Positions 1-8,156 are shown, counted from the stretch's first letter. The stretch is 29,127 nt of DNA from an uncultured Lachnospiraceae bacterium (GCA_910584785.1 CAJUDX010000032.1:1-29127); one strand, 5' to 3'. The notes: generated by a model not told the origin, from the letters alone. Translations and numbers: made by a program.

Positions 1-119
1 CAGAAAAACAGAGCGGATTATTTGAACATCCGACCAATTAACTCGTATTAGCATGTAGGTTCGATTTTCAAATGTATTAGCATATTAGCAAATCTGAGTT
101 TTGATGCTGAAATGAAGAA

Positions 120-153
120 AGCCGAAAACCCGCTAAAATCAAGGCTTTCGGCT
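120..153 (-). terminator. Rho-independent terminator of the tRNA-Arg gene
   Basis: An 8-bp inverted repeat (AGCCGAAA at 120-127 and TTTCGGCT at 146-153) lies about 10 bases past the tRNA 3' end. On the minus strand it is followed by a T-rich run (TTTCTTCATTT). Stem, position and T-run fit an intrinsic terminator for the minus-strand tRNA. Confidence 0.8.
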
Positions 154-163
154 GTGTTCCCAG

Positions 164-237
164 CGTTCCCGAGGTGACTCGAACACCCGACCTACCGCTT
201 AGGAGGCGGTCGCTCTATCCATCTGAGCTACGGAAAC
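164..237 (-). tRNA. tRNA-Arg (anticodon CCT)
   Basis: Read on the minus strand, the acceptor stem GTTTCCG pairs with CGGGAAC (one T-G wobble). The D-arm motif TAGCTCAGATGG is present. The anticodon arm is ACCGC-CTCCTAA-GCGGT with anticodon CCT, which reads AGG (Arg), and the T-arm carries GGTGTTCGAGTCACC. The discriminator base is G and no CCA is encoded. The gene has its own terminator just downstream. Its 5' half is duplicated about 100 bp upstream (see 301-329). Confidence 0.93.
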
Positions 238-300
238 GTGTATAAAATTGTGTGTGACTTACTACCTCATGTCCTCCAAAAAGTTTCCGTTGTAGGTTCT

Positions 301-329
301 CTTAGGAGGCGGTCGCTCTATCCATCTGA
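301..329 (-). repeat. 29-bp exact copy of the tRNA-Arg 5' half (possible att remnant)
   Basis: Positions 301-329 repeat 198-226 without mismatch. The shared block covers the D-arm and the anticodon stem-loop of the tRNA. Beyond it the similarity collapses on the T-arm side, and only a few bases are kept on the acceptor side. The fragment cannot fold as a tRNA. It is either a degenerate tandem tRNA copy or an attachment-site repeat left by an element that recombines in the anticodon arm. No integrase is visible in the window, so the second reading is only a suggestion. Confidence 0.6.
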
Positions 330-497
330 ACTGCAAAAATTTCTATAGATATTGATAATTATTTTAACTCAAACTTATAAAAAAATCAAGTTAAATTTCT
401 CTATTAAATTTTCCTATTAAATTTCTCTAAATCCAACCCTATAATTTATATCTATCTAATTTATATTAATTCACCTGTTAATTAATTCACCAAAAAT

Positions 498-1376
498 TTA
501 TTTCTCAAAATTCACCATTCCCATCATCCAAATCTGCCCTTTAAATCGACGCCCAACTTTTGGTTCTCCCAACAAATCTTTTTTATTAATTCCCACAGGA
601 AAAATAATTTCATTACATTCGACAGCAAGTGAATAAATTTCCTCACCAGAAAACCTATTTATCAAACTGGAGACTTCTTTAATTTCACCAATAATGGAAT
701 ATTGATCACATTCTATTCCAAAAGGCATAAAACACGATTCAACAATCGAATATACATCTTCCTTAACCAGTCTTCGTGAAACCTTCGAATATAAATCAAT
801 ATCTTCAATTGTCAAGCTTTCCATGGCATCTTCATCACCGCGCTTTGCTGCTTCCAGTAAATTATTACGATTAAATGAAGCAACCTTTGCAATTTCAATT
901 TGTCTGGCTGTTTTCTGAATAGGAAGAAGTATTTTCCCTTCTGATGCAAAACATGATAAATTTACCGATTCTGCCTTTAATGTCTTCTTCTCCTGACGCC
1001 GTATTCTAAATTCTATAGAATTAATCATATAAAAAATCAAAGAAATTCCCACTTTATATTCATCCAACATTCCTGCATAAGTTTCTCTTTCAGTATGTCT
1101 CTGAATTGAACACTCTTCCTTTGAACTTTCAAATGTTCCAACTAAATAAGGAAAGTAATAATCCAAATGAAATTGTCCTTCTTCATCTACTTCTCCTACC
1201 AGGCTAAATCCCATACCAGAAGCTAACTCACAATGATACTCTAAATATGTGGTATCCATTGGAAGCTCTAATTTATAAACCAACTTTGCTTCACGAAGTA
1301 AGGCTTTCTTTAATTCTTCTTCCTCTTTTCTTGTATGACACGCAGAAAAACCTATTGCTCGTAAATATTTATGCAT
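498..1376 (-). CDS. DUF3881 family protein
   Basis: A protein of about 292 residues whose N-terminus, MHKYLRAIGF, matches what I recall of DUF3881, a Lachnospiraceae-centred family of unknown function. It has no signal peptide or membrane segment and is rich in charged residues, so it is probably cytosolic. The reading frame can be extended four codons upstream to a GTG at 1388, but that GTG sits too close to the only good purine run. The ATG at 1376 fits the family start and has a GGTG-like site a few bases upstream. It stands alone: the tRNA lies downstream and the decayed island begins behind its promoter side. No biochemical role can be stated. The family call rests on recognition of the N-terminal motif and overall length, not on a search. 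Confidence 0.75.
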   Translation of the reverse strand: MHKYLRAIGFSACHTRKEEEELKKALLREAKLVYKLELPMDTTYLEYHCELASGMGFSLVGEVDEEGQFHLDYYFPYLVGTFESSKEECSIQRHTERETYAGMLDEYKVGISLIFYMINSIEFRIRRQEKKTLKAESVNLSCFASEGKILLPIQKTARQIEIAKVASFNRNNLLEAAKRGDEDAMESLTIEDIDLYSKVSRRLVKEDVYSIVESCFMPFGIECDQYSIIGEIKEVSSLINRFSGEEIYSLAVECNEIIFPVGINKKDLLGEPKVGRRFKGQIWMMGMVNFEK

Positions 1377-1642
1377 GGAATCACCCACTTTCCTTTTTTT
1401 ATTTTGATGTACTAAATCTTTCGCACCATCATCCCCAAATTATACGTGAACGACCTTATCCAAGTGATTATACACTATTTTCATTATAATTGCTAGTCGT
1501 AAATTATATCTAAATTATATTTATTTAAAGTTGATTTTTAACTAAAAGTAATTTAAATATCAATTATTTCTATGTCAATTAATCCAAGAAATTAAATTAT
1601 TAATGGGTAAAATTCTATGGAAAATACAACTGTAATATAAAA

Positions 1643-2583
1643 GGGGCTGTCGGGAAATCAATGTCAATAAGTTAAGCTAAGAATAGCCTCTCTCAAAGAG
1701 TAGATTATATACCAAAACATCTAACCTACCCTTTTTTTGTAATAAATTCAAAAAACACTTGACAAATTATAAAAATTTGTGGCAGAGCACTTAAATATCA
1801 TTCGATTTAAGGAGCTTTCCCAATGGATGATGTTTTACCTGATCGTTTAAAGAAAAATCTGGTTTCTATTATTTCAGATATGCAAATGGTCTCACATTTA
1901 TTTGGTAAAGATGGCTCTGCTCTGGCTATCGCCCATAATCCGAATGATAAAAAAGCCCATAGGCGTCACAACTCTTTGGAATGTAATGAAAAAGGATATA
2001 ACCAGCTCCATTCATACGCGCTCTACGATCTGCAGAACCGAATCTATGTCGATATGATAATTAAGCCTGGACGTTTTCCAAATGAAGCGAAGGCTCTCCT
2101 GGATATGATGGAACACTCGAACATACAGGAACGGGTTCTTCTGATCGCAGACCGTGGATATGAAAGATACAGCATTATGGCACATGCTCAGGAAAAAGGA
2201 TGGAGATTTTTCATCCGTGCGAAAGAGCTGGGGAGTCAGGGAATCCTTACCAATCTGGATGAAAATGCGTTTTCCATGGAAGAAATCAAAAAAATGTATG
2301 GGTGGAGGTGCGGAATCGAGCGTGCTTTTCGGGAACTAAAATATACAATAGGATTAACAAATTTCCATGAAAAAAGACGGAATATATTCTGCAGGAAATA
2401 TTTTCCTGATTGATTATTTACAAGCTTTGTGAACGTATTATCACAAATGTCGCAGTGCAGCAGAAAAACAGAAAGTATACCTGCCAAATTAATTTCACAG
2501 TAGCTGATTTGATATGCCGGGAATATTTCAGGAACAGGATAGATTCACCAGATTTGGAAGCACTCATTCTAAAGAATCTCTGA
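1643..2583 (+). mobile_element. IS4-family insertion sequence remnant
   Basis: The left boundary is set at GGGGCTGTCGGGAAATC (1643), which resembles ends I associate with clostridial IS4-type elements. The transposase remnant starts at 1823. No matching inverted repeat is visible after the transposase end at 2583, and the sequence passes straight into unrelated broken ORFs, so the right end appears deleted. The N-terminal half of a full-length IS4 transposase (normally over 400 residues) is also missing between 1643 and 1823, pointing to an internal deletion. Confidence 0.6.
1823..2583 (+). pseudogene. IS4-family transposase, truncated and frameshifted
   Basis: The 196-codon open part carries the second catalytic Asp region (LLIADRGYE) and the IS4 signature YGWRCGIERAFRELK, with its Y-R-E-K pattern. 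After about codon 180 the frame breaks: the family-like C-terminus (LIIYKLCERIITNVAVQQKN) continues in another frame, interrupted by a TGA at 2407-2409, and ends at 2583. The N-terminal third of a normal transposase is absent. The gene is therefore non-functional: N-terminal deletion, one frameshift and one stop. It marks the left side of the accessory island and appears to have cut into the minus-strand ORF that ends at 2569. Confidence 0.85.
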
Positions 2584-2667
2584 AATCAATGGTATCTGGT
2601 AAATGGCAGGTGAACCTTGTCCTTTAAGAAAAAAGTTCCGAAAAATTTTGTCAGCCTGATTACGCAT
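2569..2667 (-). pseudogene. Unrecognised small ORF, probably cut by the IS remnant
   Basis: A short minus-strand frame (MRNQADKIFRNFFLKGQG...) begins at an ATG with a good GGAGG site 7 bases upstream, inside the end of the preceding broken ORF, so the two were probably translationally coupled. It runs out after about 32 codons where it overlaps the 3' end of the IS4 transposase remnant, so the original gene was probably longer. I do not recognise the family. The strong ribosome binding site is the only real support that it was once a gene. Confidence 0.35.
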
Positions 2668-2671
2668 TTTG

Positions 2672-2929
2672 TTACCTCCGAAAATTTGAAAATAGGTTCC
2701 AGATTTTCTCAAAAGTGGCGGGGCTCGTATCTGATAGCCGATCCAGTACTGCATACAAAAAACGCCAGACAGCCGCAATAACTGTTTGACGTTTTTCTGC
2801 AAAATAATAGATGTTTGATTCGTGCACTTAGATACATTTGATAATGCGGTTAAAAAATGCTGGAATGGCTTCGCCTGTGTCATGATTTTTTTGACGGTAT
2901 TCCCGCTGTGTGTCTATAAATAAAGCCAT
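2672..2929 (-). pseudogene. Unrecognised 85-codon ORF with one internal stop
   Basis: A minus-strand frame starts at ATG 2929 (MALFIDTQREYRQKNHD), meets a single TAA after 34 codons, and stays open in the same frame for about 50 more codons (FAEKRQTVIAAVWRFLYAVL). It ends at a TAA that overlaps the ribosome binding site of the next small ORF. Continuity across one stop codon suggests a recently inactivated gene. The product would be small, charged and soluble. I cannot assign a family; a mobile-element accessory gene is likely from context. Confidence 0.4.
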
Positions 2930-2978
2930 CCATGATCTGTCTCTTTCTACGGACAGACACAGATGGCAAGAGAAGTAA

Positions 2979-3024
2979 GCCCTGATGTGAAAAGCCTTTT
3001 TTTTATTGGCTTCACAGTCAGGGC
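2979..3024. terminator. Hairpin with flanking T-run
   Basis: GCCCTGATGTGA...AGCC at 2979 onward pairs with GGCTTCACAGTCAGGGC ending at 3024, and AATTTTAG follows on the plus strand. The long interrupted stem fits an intrinsic terminator. Which strand uses it is uncertain. Confidence 0.5.
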
Positions 3025-3061
3025 AATTTTAGATTATTTTAACACGCATGATAAGCACCTA

Positions 3062-3090
3062 TTTACACGATCTATTAGGGAATTTATAGA
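3062..3090 (+). promoter_or_regulatory. SigA-type promoter for the XRE pseudogene
   Basis: TTTACA (3062-3067), a 17-bp spacer and TATAGA (3085-3090) lie 40 bases upstream of the XRE start codon. Spacing is ideal and each hexamer is one base from consensus. The promoter seems to have outlived the gene it served. Confidence 0.5.
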
Positions 3091-3130
3091 AGCGTTTACG
3101 CACGATAGAATATAGTTGAGGTGATTAACA

Positions 3131-3481
3131 ATGCGTAACAATATCTTACAGCACATTGGGGCAATCGTCAACAGCAGACGGCATGAAGAACATCTGACAC
3201 AACAACAGCTTGCCCAGCAGACCGGCAGAGGACTTCGGCATATCTAAAATATCGAGAAAGGGCGGGTCAATGCGTCCATCGAAGTTCTTGCCGATGTAAT
3301 TTGCTGGCTGGGGTTGTCGGCAGATGTTTTGTTCTACCCTGATATGCCGGAGTTAGAACTACAGACAAAGGAATTACTTTGCAAGTTCGCAGCCTGCACA
3401 GAACAGGAGTGGGCATTTCTGCTAAAAACCGTGGATTGTATGGTGGAACAGATACTTAGTCAGCATGAAATTGTTGAATGA
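3131..3481 (+). pseudogene. XRE-family HTH regulator with internal stop
   Basis: ATG 3131 follows a GAGGTGAT site. The frame encodes 116 codons with a helix-turn-helix of Cro/C1 type (TQQQLAQQTG ... NIEKGRVNASIEVLADV), typical of small repressors on mobile elements. It is interrupted by TAA at 3245-3247, exactly within the HTH, at a position where many XRE proteins have a polar residue before NIEKG; a single C-to-T change of CAA would explain it. Downstream codons remain open to TGA at 3479-3481. The normal length with one nonsense codon suggests recent loss. The product cut at 38 residues could not bind DNA as a normal dimer. Confidence 0.85.
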
Positions 3482-3625
3482 GGAAAATATCAGCCCGATT
3501 ATTTGCGATCCATCGTTTCCGAAACTAATGATATAGTTCTTACTACATATAGCATATGGGAGAAAAAGCAAATTTTCGGCAAGATTGCAGCAAGATTGCG
3601 GCAAGGTTTTCCCCACAATTCGACA

Positions 3626-3670
3626 AAAAACGGGAGCGCCAAAGCATATTACTTCGGTATTCCCGTTTTT
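3626..3670 (-). terminator. Terminator after the response regulator
   Basis: A perfect 10-bp inverted repeat (AAAAACGGGA at 3626-3635, TCCCGTTTTT at 3661-3670). On the minus strand the stem ends in TTTTTTG. It begins one base after the ancestral stop codon of the response regulator (3669-3671), supporting the longer original frame of that gene. It could act in both directions. Confidence 0.7.
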
Positions 3671-4375
3671 ACTCTTTACCAGCAGGGGTCAGAAACTTAT
3701 AGCCGACCCCTCTGGAATTTTGAGTGTAGTTTTGCCAACATCCGTCAGCTTTTTATAAAGATTTCCGATATGTGAGCGAACTGTGTTTTTTCCGTTAATC
3801 CCCAAATCATTACCACATATTTGCCTATATAGCTGTTGACGGGTAAAAATCTGGTTTGGTTGTTTTGCCATGTAATGCAGCAAGTCAAACTCTGTGCGTG
3901 TCAATTCTAATAGTTCACCATCAATAATTACATGCAGATAAATGGAGTTGATAATTAGTTCTCTGTCATACACAAGTGGATGTTCTTTTTTGTCTATAGT
4001 TTTTGCATCTAAGTATAACTGTATCAAAGAGTGTGCCTGCGCTATGCAAAGCAGAGTGTCCATCGGCTGCTCCAAACAAGCATTTGCACCAGCATGAAAA
4101 AGTATAACTTTTTCTTCTGTTCCCAGTTTAGGCGTAAGCACTATGATTGGCATAGGGTGTGTTTCACGTACTATGCGGAGAAATGTTACATCACTGTTTA
4201 TAGGCAATGAAATAGGCATAATGACCAAGCAATATTCGTTGGATGAAAGATAATTTAAGGCTTTCATTACGGACATCGCATAGATGACATCCGTACTGTC
4301 ATTTTGCATGAACTTTTTGACAGATTGAAAAACTATTTGGTTTCCACTTATGACCAATATCTGTTTGGATAGCAT
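3669..4375 (-). pseudogene. OmpR/PhoB-type response regulator, frameshifted, lacking phosphorylation residues
   Basis: The start at ATG 4375 is fixed by GAGGAGG six bases upstream. Residues 1-120 form a receiver-like domain and the C-terminal 100 residues a winged helix (ELLELTRTEFDLLHYMA). Near 3722 the frame shifts by a one-base loss. The current product ends in IPEGSAISF, while the next frame encodes the expected wing RGVGYKF and stops at 3669, right at the terminator. The receiver also lacks key residues: ILVISGN in place of the acidic pair, Pro54 (VIMPISLP) where the phosphoacceptor Asp should be, and EQP where Lys is expected. No histidine kinase is nearby. It lies 55 bp downstream of the beta-lactamase-like gene and may share its transcript. 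It could still be expressed with an altered tail (stop at 3689), but it reads as a decaying gene. Confidence 0.8.
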
Positions 4376-4430
4376 TGCACACCTCCTCACTTTTATAAAA
4401 TGGTGTCTGATTTTCCCTTATTACAAAAAA

Positions 4431-5600
4431 TCATTTAACATAATAATCCGATACAATTTTAATTGCTATTTCTCTTGCCAATGTGCTGGATACATTCATA
4501 CCCTCTGTTGTTCCAAGACGCACACAAAAATATACATTTCCTGCTGTGCGTTCCATAAATCCCGTATACCATGCATCGACAACAATGCCATTAGCTTTCC
4601 CCATTCCCGTTTTTCCATATATAGAAATGTCGGTGCTGCCTGGTTCCGAAACCAGCATAACCCGTTTTAATTCCGTTTGTGTTTTTTCTGAGTATTCCGA
4701 ATGTCTACCAAAGATACGTTCCATAACCTCCGTCTGTTCCTTGGGGGAAATCATCAAAGACGATTCAATCCAAAAGCCGGTTAAAGCACGGTTATTATTG
4801 TTTGTATTTAACCGTCCCTCCCAATCAGAAATATCACAATTACCATACTGAAGATTCTCTAATTCCTCCTGCATCATCTCTTTCCCAATATCATCTATAA
4901 GCTGTCTGAAATACCACACGCAAGATGTATGGAATGCTTCACTGAAATCAATATCTTTATTCCAATCCTCATTCCAAAATACTTCACCGCTCCACATCCT
5001 GGTGGAATCCTCAGGTTCAAGGATGCCATGCTCCAGCGCTGTCAGAGATGATATAATCTTAAATGTCGAACAAGGCGACCGTCTGGTCGCTGCAAGCTCG
5101 TCATTATATATTGCATACTGTCTGTTAGAAGCATCATATACGACCACTGTTCCATTCATCCCATTAAAATATTCTGACCAGTCTGCCTCTACGCTTTCCG
5201 CTGTTTCTTGTTTTTCTTCGTTTTCTACGGAAATTTTATCTTCCGCACTATAATTGTTATTTTTTGTTCCTAACTCAATAGTAACATCTCCGTTATTACT
5301 GGAAACATTCAGTGTTTTTTCACCGCCATCTTTATTATCCGGTAAATTACTTTTGCCTTTTTTGACTTCGGACTGAATCGCAAAATATTCTTTGCTATTT
5401 TCAGAATATTGAATATGAATTTGTTCGTCATTGGACAGTGATACCTCAATTTCTCTATCACATACATCGAGAGTGATTCCGCTGACCTGCGTATCCGGTG
5501 TATAGCTTTTTTTCTCAAATGGATCGCTGCTGTTCGAGCAGCCTGTCAAAGCAAAGCTGCCCAATACAAGAAGCATTACAAGCAAGATTCGTTTTTTCAT
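4431..5600 (-). CDS. Lipoprotein: DUF4097-like segment fused to class D beta-lactamase/BlaR-sensor-like domain
   Basis: 389 residues. The start ATG 5600 is preferred over ATG 5606 because GGAGG lies 7 bases before it. A lipoprotein signal peptide ends in ALTGC (Cys21). Residues about 30-110 resemble a DUF4097 repeat protein (SGITLDV, KTLNVSSNNGDVTIEL) with its middle missing. A Glu-rich linker follows. From about residue 140 there is a penicilloyl serine transferase domain with class D landmarks: STFK (Ser178), SCVW (Ser226), YGN (252-254), KTG (330-332) and AWYTGF. All catalytic motifs are present, so it may hydrolyse or only bind beta-lactams at the outer face of the membrane. It resembles both clostridial class D enzymes and the sensor end of BlaR1; sequence alone does not decide. 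It is the only undamaged gene in the island, with a broken GNAT gene upstream and a broken response regulator downstream. Confidence 0.82.
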   Translation of the reverse strand: MKKRILLVMLLVLGSFALTGCSNSSDPFEKKSYTPDTQVSGITLDVCDREIEVSLSNDEQIHIQYSENSKEYFAIQSEVKKGKSNLPDNKDGGEKTLNVSSNNGDVTIELGTKNNNYSAEDKISVENEEKQETAESVEADWSEYFNGMNGTVVVYDASNRQYAIYNDELAATRRSPCSTFKIISSLTALEHGILEPEDSTRMWSGEVFWNEDWNKDIDFSEAFHTSCVWYFRQLIDDIGKEMMQEELENLQYGNCDISDWEGRLNTNNNNRALTGFWIESSLMISPKEQTEVMERIFGRHSEYSEKTQTELKRVMLVSEPGSTDISIYGKTGMGKANGIVVDAWYTGFMERTAGNVYFCVRLGTTEGMNVSSTLAREIAIKIVSDYYVK

Positions 5601-5630
5601 CGTCATTCCTCCAGATTTGATAAGTTATAT

Positions 5631-6079
5631 TTATAATTCTAATTCGCAACAGCATTCCATCGTGTCAAACTCTCCGGTAAAGTGAAAGCCGAGAGAAAGA
5701 TATAAATTTTTAACATTTTCATTGGTACTGTCTATTATCAAGACAACTTTTTTACGCCTTGGATTTTTAGACCTCTCAAAATATACTCCAATGCCTTTTT
5801 CTCAAGTTCCTTATGCTGAAATTTTTCATCTACCATAAAGCGGTAAATGTTTACTGTTTCGGCTTGCATTTCTGTGCGTCTATACATAAAAAAGCCAATC
5901 AGCACATTGTAGTTATAGATTGCATTTGGGTACATTTCTACATTATATTTTGCTTCTGCTATGGAAATTGCGTTGCGGCAGACAGGCACCTCTGTTGCCA
6001 TACCAATGTCATCCTGATTTGTTGTTAATTCGCACACCTCCAATACATTTTGTGCGTCAACGGCTTTTATCCTAATCAT
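5631..6079 (-). pseudogene. GNAT-family N-acetyltransferase, frameshifted
   Basis: ATG 6079 is preceded by GAGGG at good spacing. The first 113 codons give a GNAT-like N-terminus (YNVLIGFFMYRR, VNIYRFMVDEKFQ). At a run of six A (5748-5753 on the plus strand) the frame breaks. Adding one A restores VVLIIDSTNENVKNLYLSLGF and ends at 5631, giving a normal length of about 150 residues. The C-terminal NENVKNLYLSLGF is the usual GNAT motif 'N..A..LY..LGF'. The acetyl-CoA loop normally Q/R-x-x-G-x-G/A reads FQHKELEKKA, so glycines are missing there too. The closest family by feel is PaiA/BltD-like polyamine acetyltransferases; this is inference. A sequencing error in the homopolymer is possible, but neighbouring genes decay in the same way. 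Confidence 0.8.
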
Positions 6080-6106
6080 GGTTGTCCCTCTATAAAGTTT
6101 TTCTTT

Positions 6107-6464
6107 TTAATACAACAATCCCGCATCTATCGTATTGATAACTGCCTGCGCCGAATAAACCGGATCAATCAATAAATAAATGTATTATACTGTTGGCAAG
6201 AGAAATGCACAATGCCAAAAATCCATAACCAATTAGACAACAGAAATAATAATCTTTTTTGCTTGCTCCCAAGTACATTAACTTTGTAAAATCATAAAAC
6301 ACAAAAAAGAATGGTGTTAAAACAGCAAGAAGCCAAGTGCAGTTTCCGTTACTTAACACAACATCGCCGGAGGATGTGGCGCAAAGAAGCACAAAAGCCG
6401 TAAGAATGAAACCGATTTTATTGCTTGCAAGTAAGCGCTTTACAATCGTAAAAATAGCTGTCAT
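6107..6464 (-). pseudogene. ABC transporter permease fragment, frameshifted
   Basis: ATG 6464 overlaps the ancestral stop of the ATPase gene (ATGA), so the two formed an operon. The open part has 99 residues with three to four hydrophobic segments. A duplicated ATTG (ATCAATCAAT at 6164-6173 on the plus strand) shifts the frame. Removing four bases joins HLFID to PVYSAQAVINTIDAGLLY and a stop at 6107. Even so the protein would be about 118 residues, short for an ABC-2 permease, so an internal deletion is also likely. The partner would be the adjacent ATPase of a MerR-regulated exporter. Function lost. Confidence 0.6.
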
Positions 6465-6917
6465 TTTGTTGTACCTCCCTTATGTCCAAACATCTGTAAA
6501 AAAAATCCTGCAAAGATAATGGGTGAATTTCCGATGAAGCTGCCTGCTCTGGCGGGGTATCGAAGATATAATTTGTTACAAGGCCGCCAACAGCGTCATG
6601 ACCGATAATGTTTAAAGTTCGGGTTGCTGCTTCCACATCTTTTTGAAGCCCACTGACACGATACGCCTTTGTTTCAACCGATTGCAATGTGTCAAAAAAG
6701 CGGATGCTTCCCTTATCAATAATAATCAGCTTTTGAATGGTCTTTACGATTTCTTCAATAATGTGTGTAGACACAATAATAATTCGTGGGTGTTTCTGAA
6801 AACTCTTTGTCAGCATATCATAAAATTCCACGCGCATGATTGCATCGAATCCGAGGACAGGCTCGTCAAAAAGAATAATATCTTTATTGCTTGCCAGACA
6901 GATAATCGAAGAAAATT
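6461..6917 (-). pseudogene. ABC transporter ATPase, C-terminal half only, frameshifted
   Basis: The minus-strand frame shows Walker B (DIILFDEP), the D-loop (LGFDA) and the H-loop (IIVSTHIIEE), but no Walker A or LSGGQ signature; the family-like sequence starts only at about 6917 (KFSSIICLASN). Upstream of this the DNA encodes the start of a plus-strand MerR protein, so a deletion removed the N-terminal half together with the divergent promoter region. A run of eight T (6498-6505, A on the plus strand) has lost one base. Restoring it gives DFFLQMFGHKGGTTK and a stop at 6461 that overlaps the permease start. It is non-functional on three counts: no nucleotide-binding P-loop, no signature motif, frameshift. 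Confidence 0.82.
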
Positions 6918-7681
6918 TTTTCAGTTGGGGAAGCTGCCAAGCTTGTCCATATAACAAGCGAAACACAGCGGCATTATGACCGCATCGGAGTTGTGAAGCC
7001 AAGCAAAAAGGACGAATGGACAAAATAACGCTATTATATCGAGCAGGATATTGTTCGTTTGAATACTGTACGTGCTTTACAACTTATGGATCTGCCTTTG
7101 CAGGAAATAAAAAAGGTTTTGGAGTATGACAATCTGGAAAAAATTATTGACTTTTTAGCGCAAGCAGGGAAAAAGGCTGATGAAAAAATTGCAGCATTAC
7201 AATGCAGTAAATCAAAAATTGAGTTGGCAAAAGCGGACTATGAGAGAAAACTGAATGGACAGCAAAATTTAGGTGGCACCTTTCTCAAAGATTTCCCTGA
7301 ACGTGTTATTTTGCTGTTGGACACCTTAGAAGTGCCAACGTTGATAATCTTTGGAATTATCTCAGCCACTTTTATGATAAAGTCACTCCCGCACAAAAAG
7401 AGCAATTTTCCTTTGAGCATTTAGCCGGTATCTATACTGCAAATGGAGTATCAAGACTTTTTGCTGCTTGTATTCGTTACGTGGAAATAGATGGGATAAG
7501 GGTACTGCCAAAAGGAAAGTATCTGTGTACAAGCTGCACCGAGGAAAACAGAGAACAAGTATTAAACCAGGTAATGGAAACAGCCCAAACAGAATATGGC
7601 GTTGAGCCGACATTTACGGTGCAATTTATTATTGTATCGGGCATTTTGCATTGGAATTATGAAGTGCAGGTTTATGTTTAA
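6909..7681 (+). pseudogene. MerR-family regulator, start lost, nonsense and frameshift
   Basis: The plus-strand frame from about 6909 encodes a MerR DNA-binding domain (FSVGEAAKLV, ETQRHYDRIGVVKPSKK). There is a TAA at 7026-7028 and then the rest of the domain and dimerisation helix (RYYIEQDIVRLNTVRALQLM, LPLQEIKKVLEYDNL). A frameshift near 7320 moves the effector domain to another frame (LWNYLSHFYDKVTPAQKEQF, ending NYEVQVYV at 7681). No start codon is left at the expected place because the deletion shared with the ABC ATPase ends there. The C-terminal part resembles GyrI-like or TipAS-like ligand-binding regions of multidrug regulators. It was originally divergent from the ABC exporter it presumably controlled. 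Confidence 0.85.
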
Positions 7682-7742
7682 AAATAAAATCCGTGAAAGC
7701 AGGATTCTTTAGGCAGAATGTTCCTCTATCGCAGGTAATTAG

Positions 7743-8156
7743 AAATTTATTTTTATCAGAAAAGATAAACAAAAAAATATTTCAGATGAAAATGGAAATA
7801 CCTTGGGAGATATAGATATTCTGATTATTGATGAAGAAAGGAAAAAAATCTATGCTACAGAAGTAAAAGATTTTAATTTCTTCAGAAATTCATATAAGAT
7901 ATAAATGGAATATGAAAAATTATTTGTCGATTCTCCAAAGAAAAAGAGTTATGTGACAAAACATCAAAGAAGAGTCGAATGGTTGAAACTACATATGGAA
8001 GATGTAACTACATATTATGGACTTTCATATGCTAAATGGGAAATAGTTGGTATATTTATTGTAAGCGAACCATTGATTAGTAAGAATATCTATGGTAAAG
8101 AGATTGAAATTATTTCGGTTAATGAATTAAATGTAGAAAGATTACGAAATATATAA
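7743..8156 (+). pseudogene. Nuclease-like fragment with PD-(D/E)xK-type motifs
   Basis: The frame opens after a TAG at 7740 with no start codon of its own. It contains GDIDILIIDEERKKIYATEVK, an arrangement (Asp, then E-x-K on the next strand) typical of PD-(D/E)xK folds such as NERD or restriction-like nucleases. A TAA at 7902-7904 interrupts it. The same frame then continues from ATG 7905 for 83 codons (KKKSYVTKHQRRVEWLKLHM, WEIVGIFIVSEPL) to 8156. The N-terminal part is missing. It is very AT-rich compared with the core genes. The motif reading is by eye, so the family is uncertain; the truncated state is clear. Confidence 0.5.

Noticed and set aside
2584..3130. A group II intron or relaxase gene in the spacer after the IS remnant
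   Set aside because: No reverse transcriptase, intron domain V or relaxase motif could be found; only two short broken ORFs and a hairpin are there.
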